Source: Capniomyces stellatus
Lineage: Eukaryota; Kickxellomycota; Harpellomycetes; Harpellales; Legeriomycetaceae
Assembly: GCA_001661515.1 (NCBI GenBank)
Contig: LUVW01000001.1
Location: forward strand, 1,437,895 to 1,501,894
DNA: 64,000 nucleotides
Reading direction: 5' to 3'
In this document: positions 34,905 through 44,864 of the stretch, in pieces
Layout of the letters: each line of letters begins with the position of its first letter
Position numbering within the stretch: position 1 is the stretch's first letter
Program-made: the position numbers and the translations under genes
The notes under the pieces: model-generated
Seen by the model: the letters and a program-made list of their open reading frames with translations, nothing else
Told to the model about the DNA's origin: nothing
The model's database searches: none

Positions 34905-37900
34905 TCAAACTGGAGAGTTTATGATCGAGTTTGAGATAATGGCAGTTGTTTTTGCTATTGATGAAGATTTTTTAAAAGACGCATTGACAGGAAGTTTTAA
35001 AAGGGGGACGGGAGGGAGGTTGGAAAAAGCAAAGGAAGATTTGCTGTGGGGTTGGGAGTAGGAGTGGGAGTAGGAGTGGGAGTAAGAGTGGGAGTAGGAG
35101 TGAGAGTGGGAGTGAGAGTGTTGGTGGTTGAAGCTAGAGTTGAAACGTGTCGAGGTGTTAGTTTTTATAGTGTTGATTGAATCAGCAGTAGAAAGTTTTC
35201 TGGTTCTGCAGCGCTGGATCAAAGACGTATTTGATTTGAAAAAGTCTTTAGAGGCCGAGATTTGATAAATCAGATCGAGGTAAGTTTTGGACAGAGTCGA
35301 GATTTGCTGGGAGCTTGATTCGTACTTTTGGCGGGACTTGAGGCGCATTGACGAGATGTGGTCGCTTGTTCTTGCTTCCAAGGTCTTTTGCAGCCGCGCA
35401 ATAAGTTTTTCTTTCAGCCTGACTTCGTCATCCAAAATCGAGTCCGAATCGTCATACAGCGGGTTGTACTCGGAGCACAAAAACGCTTCTATGGTATTGC
35501 TTTGGTTGTACCTTTTGTCGTTGGTTAGATTGATGCTCTTTTTGGGCCGTCTGTTGAAAAAACCTACATAGTCGGTCGAGTTTTTGTGCTGGTGAGTATT
35601 ACCGTTGTTGTTGTTGTTGTCGTTGTTGTTACCAACGTTGCTGTTATTTTTGGTGGTGCGGCCGATTGGTTGGGATCTGCTGTGGTACTCTTTAGGTTCA
35701 GTTCCCGATGAAAATGGCTCTGACTCTGTTGGCTCTGCAATACGGTTAGAGTTTCTAGACGACATTGACTCATTTCCAAAGTATATGCAAATGTTGTTGT
35801 TTCGATCCATCAAAAACAAAATCGATGTTCGTGATATTGGATTGTCAGACAGGTCAATATACTTTAGAGTTTGTGGAAAGTTAAAGTCTGAGTCCAAGTC
35901 GGTAACCCAGTTGCTGGATACGTTCAAAGACTGCAGCCGCGTGGCAACACTAAGGTTTTTGGGCAAGCTTATTAGTCCAACATTGATGATATCCAACCGC
36001 ACCAAGTTTAACAAGTCGCTAAGCCAGCGCCCATTCAGCAAAAACGACTCTGAAATCTGGGGGAAATTGTAAGGAAGGAATAACGAAGAGCCATTTCCCT
36101 CAAAGTGAATAGCAGTTATCAAAGCAAGTCCCGATACATACCCCAACCTAATCGACAGTCTCCCAACTCTAAAATCGTCGGGTGATGGCAGTTTGATAAT
36201 TGTTGGGCGAATAAGGAACTTTTTGGACACTACAGGTCTGTTGAGCCGCGTACCTGGTCCCAGTCCCAGTCCCATCCCCATATCCATCCCCATTCTCAGG
36301 TCTGGCGAATTGCTATTGGAATTGATTCCAATTGAAAACCCATTGAGTTGGTCGGTGTAGCTGCTGATGTCATACGACGCCAAGTTATCAAACCTGTTGA
36401 CTGGCGAGGTTTTTGGATAAAGAGGAGGAATTTTGACAACTAGAGGATTGATGCTGAACGAGCTGGAGTTGCTGTCGGTTTGCTTTGACAACTCGTTTTG
36501 CAGCGACCACTCAAAAAAGCTTGGGTAGTCGTGCCTGTTTGCATCCAGAGTGTTGGACTGCTGAGAGTTGAATGAAAAACTGCCTCCACTAGTGCTGATG
36601 TATGGCTTCAGGTCGTTTATCAGCGAGTTTAGTTGGATCTTTTTCATTCGCGAAGGTCTTCTTGAAATCACATTTGCAGAATTGGGCATTATTGGACTGT
36701 TGGGAATTGGACTCCACATCCCGTTCCCGTTCCCATTCCCACTTCCAGTTCCAGTTCCAGTTCCAGTTCCAGTTCCAGTTCCGTTTCTGTTTCTGTTCCT
36801 GCTAATTGTGTTGGAGTCAAAGCTTTTTGTCGGAAGTTTGGTTAGGTTTGCTCTGGTATTGTTAGGCTCTGCTGCCAACTTGGTGTCATTTATCCGCAAT
36901 TTTCGGTACGGCGCTTTTGAGGCGTTTGCCGATTGGCTTTCTATTGGTTCTTGACCCGTTGACAATTTTTCGTACTCTTCCTGGCTGATTTTCCCAGTTC
37001 TCCAGTGATGCAGCAGATTCTCCTCCAGTCCCAGCCCTACATCCATTGCCATCACCTCCTTGAGTGTTGGGTTGTTGTACTTGTCTGTTTTGCTGTTTGC
37101 AAACCGGACAAACAGGTTCTCGGGACACGAGTTTCGCTTTGTCATCCGCTTCTCCAGCTGCGACTTGCTTAAGCTGCTTTCTTGCCTGAAAAACATTTGA
37201 ACCTGCGCATTGCTTCCGCTTTCCAAACTAGGGCTTTGTGTTTTATACTCATCCTGCTCACCCCTAATCCCCAATCCAGCAAGCCCATTCCCAAAGTCAT
37301 CAAATTCATTCTCCAAACCATCAAACTCATTCTTTGGAACCACTGTCGACTTTGTCACTTTGGTTTTCATTGAACTAAAGTGCGGAAGCGCCGAATTTAT
37401 TGACTCCTCAAGACTATAATCAACCAGCGCATTCCGGGTATATTTGTACTTTGTAACCCGGTTATCCATTCCTGTGTACCATAGATGCATGTTCTGGGGC
37501 TGCTTGGCTCCGTTTCCAAGGTCGTGGATCTTTTGTATTGGTTGAGTTTCCACCATCAGCTTATTTTTGTTTTTGTCTTTGCTTTTTGTCTTGCTCTTGT
37601 TTCTTTTCCTCACATCATTTAATACGCCCTTGTGTCCAAGAGGCTCATTTTCCTCATCCCCATTCTTGTTGCCATTGTCTACAAACAGCGATACTTTGCC
37701 AGGATCACTGTTATTTCCTACCGCATCGGTCCGCGTTCCTTTTTGTGACTTCAACTCCTTGTAAGCTTTCACAAAGTCGCGAGCTGTTATAAACGACGAT
37801 GACCCCATTCCGTTTCCGCTAGCGTTACCAACGCCCGTCACGGTTGTCTGCGAGTGGTACGAGTGTGAAGAAATGTCGTTATATATTGTTTTCTTTGGTG

Positions 37901-39701
37901 TTATTGTCACACTTGTCTGTGTCTTGTCGGAGCTGGTGCTCTTCTTTACCCTCCTTTCGCCACCAGCACTCTTATTATCCCTTGTGCCGTAATGGTAGCT
38001 GTCCACATTGTTGTTTTTGCCCAATGTAGTGTTGTTCACCTTGTTTTCTATTGGAATAAAACTATTCACGTTTCTTTCCTCTGACATTGACATTTCAAAA
38101 CTAGTCGTGCTGCTCCACATAGATGGGGCCAAGTTTCCCTCAAAACACTTTGGCTCTCCAGCCCCTTTCTCCAAATCCTCCCCCTCATCAACATCGTCCT
38201 CAGGCCTTGGGAAGTCTACTAGGTACTTGCCTCCCGTCACTACCCCATACCCCCCTTCGCTCTTGTCCAGACCTCCGATGCCTTTATTTAGTTGCAAAAA
38301 GCTACGCTTTATGTTTTCTTCTACATCCCCAAAACCATCGCTGCTTGCGCTCGACTGCTCCACCACTATGTCAAAGTCGTTGCTCAGCATCACTCGATGC
38401 TTCCTATTTAGCTTTTCGCTTGGTTTGACCTTTCCCACCGACACCAGCCCTTTTGACACTGGCATCTTTGGCTGCTCCAGCTCTACCATGCGCTTGCGCT
38501 CCTCACTCTCATTTACACGCTCAGGCTCCTCCGCAACTGCTTGGCCGTCTCTACCCTCTTTCAAATTTCTACTAGATCCGCTTTCAACAAGACTTAGCTG
38601 GCGTTCTCTATTTACAGCACTCTCTCCTCCAACCTGCAATTTTGAATCGCTACTAGTCGTGTTGTTTCTGTCTCTGTTAATAGCTTGTCCTAGTACCAAT
38701 GATCGCTCATAGATCCTTGAGTTCCTTTTGCTGCTTCTATCGGCGTATATCTTTTTTCTTTGGAGCTCCTTGAGACTATTACCGCTCCCAGAACCCTTGT
38801 ATTCATCCCAATCAATCTCCCCATCTGGAATCTTTATTCCCAGATTATCAACTATCCGCGTTTTAAAATACCTTGGTACTGCGCTGGATACGTGTTCGTG
38901 TTCAATTATTTCGTATTTCTCACCGCTCATTCTATTCAACCCCTCAAAAGAATTGCTAGGCTTCTCGCCATTAGTAACTTGTGGCTCTAAATTCTGTTGT
39001 GTGCTTCTAGCCTCAGCATTTACCTTTGGCTTACTAACTCTTTGGATTGTTGGTGGCAAAACAAACCGCCCCTTTTTCTTGCTATTTGTGGTCCCTTGTA
39101 CACTACCGCCATTTTCATTCAGCAAATTCATTCTATTGGTATTGCTAGGCCCAGTATTCGCCATTTTCGTTGCCTTTTTGCTCAATCCCCCAGTATGCTT
39201 ACTGGTTGAATCTATTTGGCCAGTTCCGTCGCTTATTCTTGCTGAGGAGATAATCTCGTCAATACTACCAACACGTGCTCTTCCAATATTGCCTCTATTC
39301 ATATTTCCATTCCCATTGCTGTTCCCGAAAGCCTCGGTGTACGTTGAAAAGTACGAGTTTGCTGAAAGCAAAGCTTTTTCTTCATCAATAGGTGCACTTA
39401 TATCATATCTTCTATGGATATTTCTCTCTGATTGGTTTTTAAAGAACCGAAAATCGGACCTAGATCCTCCCCCATTACTTCCCGCTTCTATCACCGACTT
39501 ATCTATGATTTCATACGATGGCGACAAGGGAACGTCTACTTCTATCACCCATGGCTTAGCTTGGAAAGACTTGCTTGTCTTTAGCGACAGCAGTTTTGAA
39601 CGTATCTTTGAACCAAACCCCGAAGATTTTGATGGTTTCTTTGCATTAAGATTAAAATCGTGGGCTTTGATTTTTTCCCCGTCAGCACTACTCATTACCA
39701 T
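34905..39701 (-). CDS. Large disordered protein with C-terminal leucine-rich repeats, 1598 aa
   Basis: Single exon, ATG at 39701 (MVMSSADGEK). A second in-frame ATG lies two codons downstream. Residues 1-1150 are Ser/Asn/Gly/Lys-rich and mostly disordered. A Gly-Thr dipeptide tract sits at about 973-986. About four leucine-rich repeats lie at roughly 1205-1310 (LVRLDIINVGLISLPKNL; LQSLNVSSNWVTDL; LKYIDLSDNPIS). A predicted coiled coil is at about 1420-1500 (VRLKEKLIARLQKTLEARTS). A His-Ser/Tyr-Ser dipeptide tract follows at about 1527-1549. Long disordered N-terminus plus late LRRs is the layout of Nud1/Cdc11 spindle-pole scaffolds, but I see no diagnostic motif, so that is only a possibility. 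No domain suggests catalysis. Confidence 0.8.
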   Translation of the reverse strand: MVMSSADGEKIKAHDFNLNAKKPSKSSGFGSKIRSKLLSLKTSKSFQAKPWVIEVDVPLSPSYEIIDKSVIEAGSNGGGSRSDFRFFKNQSERNIHRRYDISAPIDEEKALLSANSYFSTYTEAFGNSNGNGNMNRGNIGRARVGSIDEIISSARISDGTGQIDSTSKHTGGLSKKATKMANTGPSNTNRMNLLNENGGSVQGTTNSKKKGRFVLPPTIQRVSKPKVNAEARSTQQNLEPQVTNGEKPSNSFEGLNRMSGEKYEIIEHEHVSSAVPRYFKTRIVDNLGIKIPDGEIDWDEYKGSGSGNSLKELQRKKIYADRSSKRNSRIYERSLVLGQAINRDRNNTTSSDSKLQVGGESAVNRERQLSLVESGSSRNLKEGRDGQAVAEEPERVNESEERKRMVELEQPKMPVSKGLVSVGKVKPSEKLNRKHRVMLSNDFDIVVEQSSASSDGFGDVEENIKRSFLQLNKGIGGLDKSEGGYGVVTGGKYLVDFPRPEDDVDEGEDLEKGAGEPKCFEGNLAPSMWSSTTSFEMSMSEERNVNSFIPIENKVNNTTLGKNNNVDSYHYGTRDNKSAGGERRVKKSTSSDKTQTSVTITPKKTIYNDISSHSYHSQTTVTGVGNASGNGMGSSSFITARDFVKAYKELKSQKGTRTDAVGNNSDPGKVSLFVDNGNKNGDEENEPLGHKGVLNDVRKRNKSKTKSKDKNKNKLMVETQPIQKIHDLGNGAKQPQNMHLWYTGMDNRVTKYKYTRNALVDYSLEESINSALPHFSSMKTKVTKSTVVPKNEFDGLENEFDDFGNGLAGLGIRGEQDEYKTQSPSLESGSNAQVQMFFRQESSLSKSQLEKRMTKRNSCPENLFVRFANSKTDKYNNPTLKEVMAMDVGLGLEENLLHHWRTGKISQEEYEKLSTGQEPIESQSANASKAPYRKLRINDTKLAAEPNNTRANLTKLPTKSFDSNTISRNRNRNGTGTGTGTGTGTGSGNGNGNGMWSPIPNSPIMPNSANVISRRPSRMKKIQLNSLINDLKPYISTSGGSFSFNSQQSNTLDANRHDYPSFFEWSLQNELSKQTDSNSSSFSINPLVVKIPPLYPKTSPVNRFDNLASYDISSYTDQLNGFSIGINSNSNSPDLRMGMDMGMGLGLGPGTRLNRPVVSKKFLIRPTIIKLPSPDDFRVGRLSIRLGYVSGLALITAIHFEGNGSSLFLPYNFPQISESFLLNGRWLSDLLNLVRLDIINVGLISLPKNLSVATRLQSLNVSSNWVTDLDSDFNFPQTLKYIDLSDNPISRTSILFLMDRNNNICIYFGNESMSSRNSNRIAEPTESEPFSSGTEPKEYHSRSQPIGRTTKNNSNVGNNNDNNNNNGNTHQHKNSTDYVGFFNRRPKKSINLTNDKRYNQSNTIEAFLCSEYNPLYDDSDSILDDEVRLKEKLIARLQKTLEARTSDHISSMRLKSRQKYESSSQQISTLSKTYLDLIYQISASKDFFKSNTSLIQRCRTRKLSTADSINTIKTNTSTRFNSSFNHQHSHSHSHSYSHSYSHSYSHSYSQPHSKSSFAFSNLPPVPLLKLPVNASFKKSSSIAKTTAIISNSIINSPV
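35053..35120 (-). repeat. Coding hexanucleotide repeat (His-Ser / Tyr-Ser tract)
   Basis: Tandem GGAGTA/GGAGTG hexamers on the plus strand, read on the minus strand as alternating HS and YS dipeptides in the large LRR protein. Confidence 0.9.
36743..36783 (-). repeat. Coding hexanucleotide repeat (Gly-Thr tract)
   Basis: About six copies of CCAGTT on the plus strand, read on the minus strand as Gly-Thr dipeptides, flanked by imperfect copies encoding Gly-Asn and Arg-Asn. Confidence 0.9.
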
Positions 39702-41368
39702 TATTATTTCTCTTTTTTTTCTTTCCTTTCTTTTCTCTCTTTGTATTTCTCTTTTTTTTTTCTTTTTTTCTTCTTTTACCTCTTTATAGCTTTATTTACT
39801 ACGCCCCCTTTGCGTTTTTTTAATGAACGTGCTTATTTGCACTATTGTATATTTTAGCCACGCTTTTATGTTCCTGTCTTTTGTACTTGTTTATGTTTGA
39901 TGTCGTTGATTTACTTTTGCTTTTGCTTTTGTTTCGTTTCTCTTTTTTTTTTTGAAAAAGCTACATGAATCCCTAAATCTACTCTACTTTTGCTCACAAT
40001 TTATACAACTTTGCCAGTCGAAATGTGACTTCTTTTCCCTTATTCGTTAATACTGAATACAATTGCAGACTTGAATCAAAGCTTTGTTTCCGATTATCTG
40101 TGCGTCGAATTGCCTAAACGATTTTTACCTTAAAAACCCTCCACCTTTAGCCACTTTATGTGTGTTCATAAACTGAAACTTATACGAATGTATGTATGTA
40201 TATGCACTTGGCTAAATATTAGTTATATGCTGCTCTAACAATCCTAAAATACACTAAAGAACACCTTTCAGCTACTATTTTTCAACAAAGAGGTTTAGTA
40301 TCTTGTGCTGTATGTACTATCATTGATACCACTAGCAGTTAAATAAAGTCAACAACTTCAAGCATAATTCTCATTTTGTTGTCTTGCTAAATTTTGCTCT
40401 GGATTTTTTTTAGCTAAATCTGTTTACGTTTTTTTTCTTTATTGCCGTTTTTTTTTGTGGTTTACTTTATGTCTTTTTTGTAATTTAGTTGATTTAACAT
40501 TTGATCTGATTTGCTCAAAATATTCACATTTTACCAATATTATAGATCAAGTAAAACCTTTGAATCTTTAACTCCCTTTACAGTTTATTTGCTTCTTTTG
40601 CTTTTTTATTATTATTCTTTTTCTTTTTTTCTCTACTTTTGTAGCCGAGTCAAACATCAGTTCTGGTCATTTATTTTGGCTAAATTTGCTAATTGTGGAA
40701 TGTCATCTTTAGCTACAATTAGCAAATTATTGCAATAGTTCTCAATTTTATTTCTGCCAAAAACTGCTGTATTAATATTTGTTTGAAACCCGTTTTATTT
40801 CAACCAAATGCATAATTCTTAATATAAACTTCCTGACTCAATTCCACCTCAACTACATCCTATTACAAGGCATAGCAAGCCCATGGTACTTCCTGCTGTT
40901 ACAGCCATCCTACTAATTGAAATGTTCGTTTTAATTAACATTCACTTTTGGTAGATTTGTACTCGCTGAATGTTGCTTTATTTGTTTTCACCCAACATTG
41001 CCTAAATCGTTGATTATTTTAAATACAGTTATATACTTTCAACGCCAAAACCCAAACCAATTCCAACCAATTTGCCCTCACAATGTTGAGTTTCTTTTGA
41101 GAGGAATAACACCGCCATATAAATATACACTATTAAAGGATAAGAAGAAAAGTCCCCTTCCAGTTAGCTGTCTGACTATTCCAGTCCATTACAAATTTGG
41201 CTTCTATAAATATATCCTTGTGAATTGTAAATGTTTTTAGTTAAATTGGATTGCTCGATTTAACCATGAATTTGCCTATTAAATCAAAAAACACTAATTA
41301 AACTCTCATACCAGCGAGGTTTATCCCAAAACTATTGTACTATCTGACTGTTTAATTTTACAACGTGT

Positions 41369-41590
41369 CTCTTTCTGACTCTCGCTAACTATTTATAACT
41401 CTTTCTAACTCTTTCTGATTATTTCTAACTCTTTCTGACTCTAACTCTTTCTGACTCTCTCCAACTATTTATAACCCTTTCTGACTCTCGCTAACTATTT
41501 ATAACACTTTCTGACACTTTCTGACACTTTCTGACACTTTCTGACACTTTCTGACACTTTCCTACACTTTCTGGCACTTTCTGACTTTCT
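41369..41590. repeat. Minisatellite with 10-bp unit CTGACACTTT
   Basis: Five perfect consecutive copies at 41511-41560, two variant copies to 41580, and a degenerate upstream part built of CTTTCTAACT/CTTTCTGACT units. A longer block (CTTTCTGACTCTCGCTAACT and onward) occurs twice about 100 bp apart. Confidence 0.93.
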
Positions 41591-42351
41591 TTTAGTATCA
41601 CCATTCTCTGGTAAGAAAAAAGTCTAAAAGCCAACTTTGGTCAGTTTCCCGCTTCCTCCAATCTGTATCGAGACTGTATGTTTTGTTGTGTATTTTAACA
41701 CTCCATTTTGGTCGTTATATACTTTGCAAATCTACTTTTCTGCTTTTTTATTAGCTTTGATTATTAATTGTAATCATTCCACTTTCAGTCTATACATTGA
41801 TTTATTTATTTAAATAAAAAGAAGCGTTTCTCAAACTAGCACCTTTTGAACTAAATCAATCAATGATAAGCAAGTTAAATTAGTATTGGATTCCCGGATT
41901 CCGAAAGAACAACTCTAGTCCATTCATTTTTTTTTAAAAAAAAATACCATTAGAAACCTCTCTCCATCACATAAACTCAGCCCTTTGCGTTATTTGACTG
42001 GGTAGAATTTATATGCGTTTCTGGGAATAAACTATTTAGCGCATTTAGTTGACTACCATCATTTTATGTAGCACATTTTATTCGAACTTCAGCTATAAAC
42101 CAAATCCTCTAAACAGCTCGGTAAATCGCTGCCAAACGTATGCCCGCCAACCCATGTGACAAAGTTAATCGCTCTGCGCAATTTAGCATTGATTAAAAAC
42201 TTACTACTATAACTCCACCATTTTTTTGAAAATATGTGGCTGTTTATTTAATAACTATACACAAACTTGACTTTTTCGTGAAAGTGTCGAGTTTTGTTTG
42301 TTTGTTTATTTATTTATTTTCTATTATTATTATTAATATTTCTATTATTTT

Positions 42352-42415
42352 ATTTGATTTATTTGATTTATTTGATTTATTTGATTTATTTGATTTATTT
42401 GATTTATTTGATTTT
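42352..42415. repeat. 9-bp tandem array GATTTATTT, 6 copies
   Basis: Six perfect copies at 42356-42409 with partial copies either side. The 9-bp unit keeps open frames on both strands (Phe-Asp-Leu or Asn-Gln-Ile repeats), which explains the repetitive spurious ORFs here. Confidence 0.93.
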
Positions 42416-44864
42416 GTTTTGTTGTTTTTTGTTTTGTAAAGAGATTTAAACAAGGTGTGTGTGTAGTCGCGGGTGGCAAGCTCTTGGAAAGTATTAGAGT
42501 ACATTGCAAAATTAAAATTGAAGATCCTATTGGCTTGACGCTGTTAAGCTGAGCATAAATTCGTAACAAAAAAAACAAGGGAATAAAATAGACATCACTA
42601 TACAGATTTGGGTAAAATCAGCTTGAATTACATAATCTGCACTTATTTAAACACCTTCAGTTAGCACCATAAGCCAGCTTTATCGTGTCCTTTTATAAAG
42701 ATGGTTTTACTCTCAACTGGTTTAAAAAGTTGACCTTGCTTTTTATTATTATTACAAATACCCCATCATTAGCTTTATTAAGATAGAGTTGATGAATGCA
42801 AACAAACGTGTGGTATCGCATTAGGAACTGATGGTTGGAGTTGGAATGTTGAAAATCTAGTAAACCAAATATACTTTGCTTCTACATTCACTTTTTATTT
42901 AGTAATAAACACCTAAAAATATCTATGATTAGGTTATAGTTCTCGCGTACGTTTACGTTTAATTACTCGTACAAGGCGGTAAAGCGGGCAAATAGGCTAT
43001 TTTTCAATAAATAGCACAGGGATGTGTGTTGCAGAAAATAACAACAAACACTTCTGGTAGAGTAGACACAATCACCAACCACCATAAAAAACAAAGATTC
43101 GCTCACAATTCTAGCTCAGTGTGTTGGCTACAATTGGTTTATATTTCCAATCGGGTAATTAGCGGCATTTACTTGCTTTTATTCACACCAACTCAACACT
43201 TCTTTTCAGCTCATAAAATGATTTTTTTTTCTTTGTTTTTACCAGCAAACCTCAGTTTTGCCTTGACTCGTTTAACGCATTCTCGTCTTTCAGTGCATTT
43301 GTGTGTACAGTGAAATCATATACATGGATATAGCGGGTTCATGAAGCTTTGATGTAAGGATGTTTAGAACTTTATCACGCCAAAGTTGATATTGCAAATT
43401 ATTGACACACTGGCAAGTGCTGCTTGGAGATAAAAAATGTACAAAAAGTTACACTTGTGTCCTAATCAGAAATTTAAACCAAATAAACTAGTCAAAAGAT
43501 ATACAAGCATCCATTAGTAACACAGTATTGTTTTTTTAACCCGCAATAATGTACTACTACAAGTGTGGTTGCCTTTGTGGCTCTGAAATGTAACATGTAA
43601 ACAAAATAAAGTTTATAACAGCGTTACACCTGTGTCCAGATGTTCTGTTGCACTTTTTATTCCTCCATCTCATAATAAATATATGGCTGTAGTCGCCTTG
43701 TCTATATTTACATGCAACTTTGAGTTATTTAGTTATTTTATCCTCTGAGTTATTGACTTTTTTAATTCAGCACAATGTGTTTGTCATGTAAATAGTCGCA
43801 ATTTAGTTGCTTGGATCAGCTACTTGAGGCCTATCTTCAGTACTTACCTTTTGCAAATATGAAACACATTTTAGTTTGAAAATGTCAAACTTAAATATAA
43901 CCTTTGATTTATAAGTGAAACGTATCTACTATCATTTTCTCCTCTCCTCCTTTCGCTCCCGACAACATCTATACTCGTTTAATTAAGACTCTAACTATTG
44001 CTTTTAATTCATAATTAGGTCTCTTTACAGCTACAAAGAATCCGTTAATTAGAAAATCAGAGATTCTATGCTACCTCAATTTGACATTGTGTTGTAATAC
44101 TATGGTAAAAATAAGCTAAACAGAACCAATGAAAGGAAATACAAAACCACAATTACAGCTACAGCTCTAATAAAGCCAATTAGTCTAAATTAAAATAGTC
44201 CAAACGGAAACAAACAAAAACCAAAATGGCAGTTATCATGGTTATGGTGACTACAACAGTGACTCTACAAGGCATACTTTGTTTTACACAGTCCAAACTA
44301 CTCTGCATTGTTTCTTGGACCATCCTATTTACAGCCGGTATCGACTAATGTACTAAACAGAGCCGGTTTCAGCATAACCGCTTTAACCACCAACATCTTC
44401 AAAAGAGTACATTATACATATTTATATCCGTGTTGTCAAAAAAAAAAAAAGTGCTGCCGGCCAAGACCAACAATTCAATTGTGAATATTTTAATCATTAT
44501 TACCAATTCAGTACTAGTAGATAAAATGTAAATACCGAACCTTCAACAAGTCTACCTTATTAAAACAGCAAGTAAATCAAGCAACAAAATAAAAGTGCGA
44601 ATAAATAATCAACAATTGTTGTAAATCAATACAAAGACTAGCTGGGCTGGTTAGTAGTTTGGTATAGTATACTTGTGTTTACTATTGACTATTGACTAGA
44701 GTTTTGAAATGTCGATGTTAAGATTAATAATAAAAAGAACTACACTTGAAAAATAAAAGTAAAAGTAAAAAAAAAGGTTGAAAAGCCCCAAAGTTGAGAT
44801 TGAAAAAAGAAAAAAATAGGCGAGGTAGCGGAACACCCAACTGTTGATGCGTCAAAGAGACATA

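Larger units (their letters stand above)
39702..44864. other. 5.2-kb gene-poor region
   Basis: The largest stretch without a supportable gene. Contents: a T-rich promoter-like segment upstream of the LRR gene (39702-40500), a T/A dyad near 41929-41945, the CTGACACTTT minisatellite (41369-41590), the GATTTATTT array (42352-42415), and scattered short open frames. One 40-codon hydrophobic ORF starts with ATG at 44226 in a good context. A minus-strand frame near 42090-42190 reads like protein for about 33 residues, but no splice partners were found. I searched both strands for small spliced exons without success. Confidence 0.45.

Noticed and set aside
38728..39789. 353-codon plus-strand ORF
   Set aside because: Antisense shadow of the LRR protein gene; composition mirrors the Ser/Asn-rich coding strand.
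41369..41590. CRISPR-like array
   Set aside because: The units are 10 bp with no unique spacers; this is a simple minisatellite in a eukaryotic genome.
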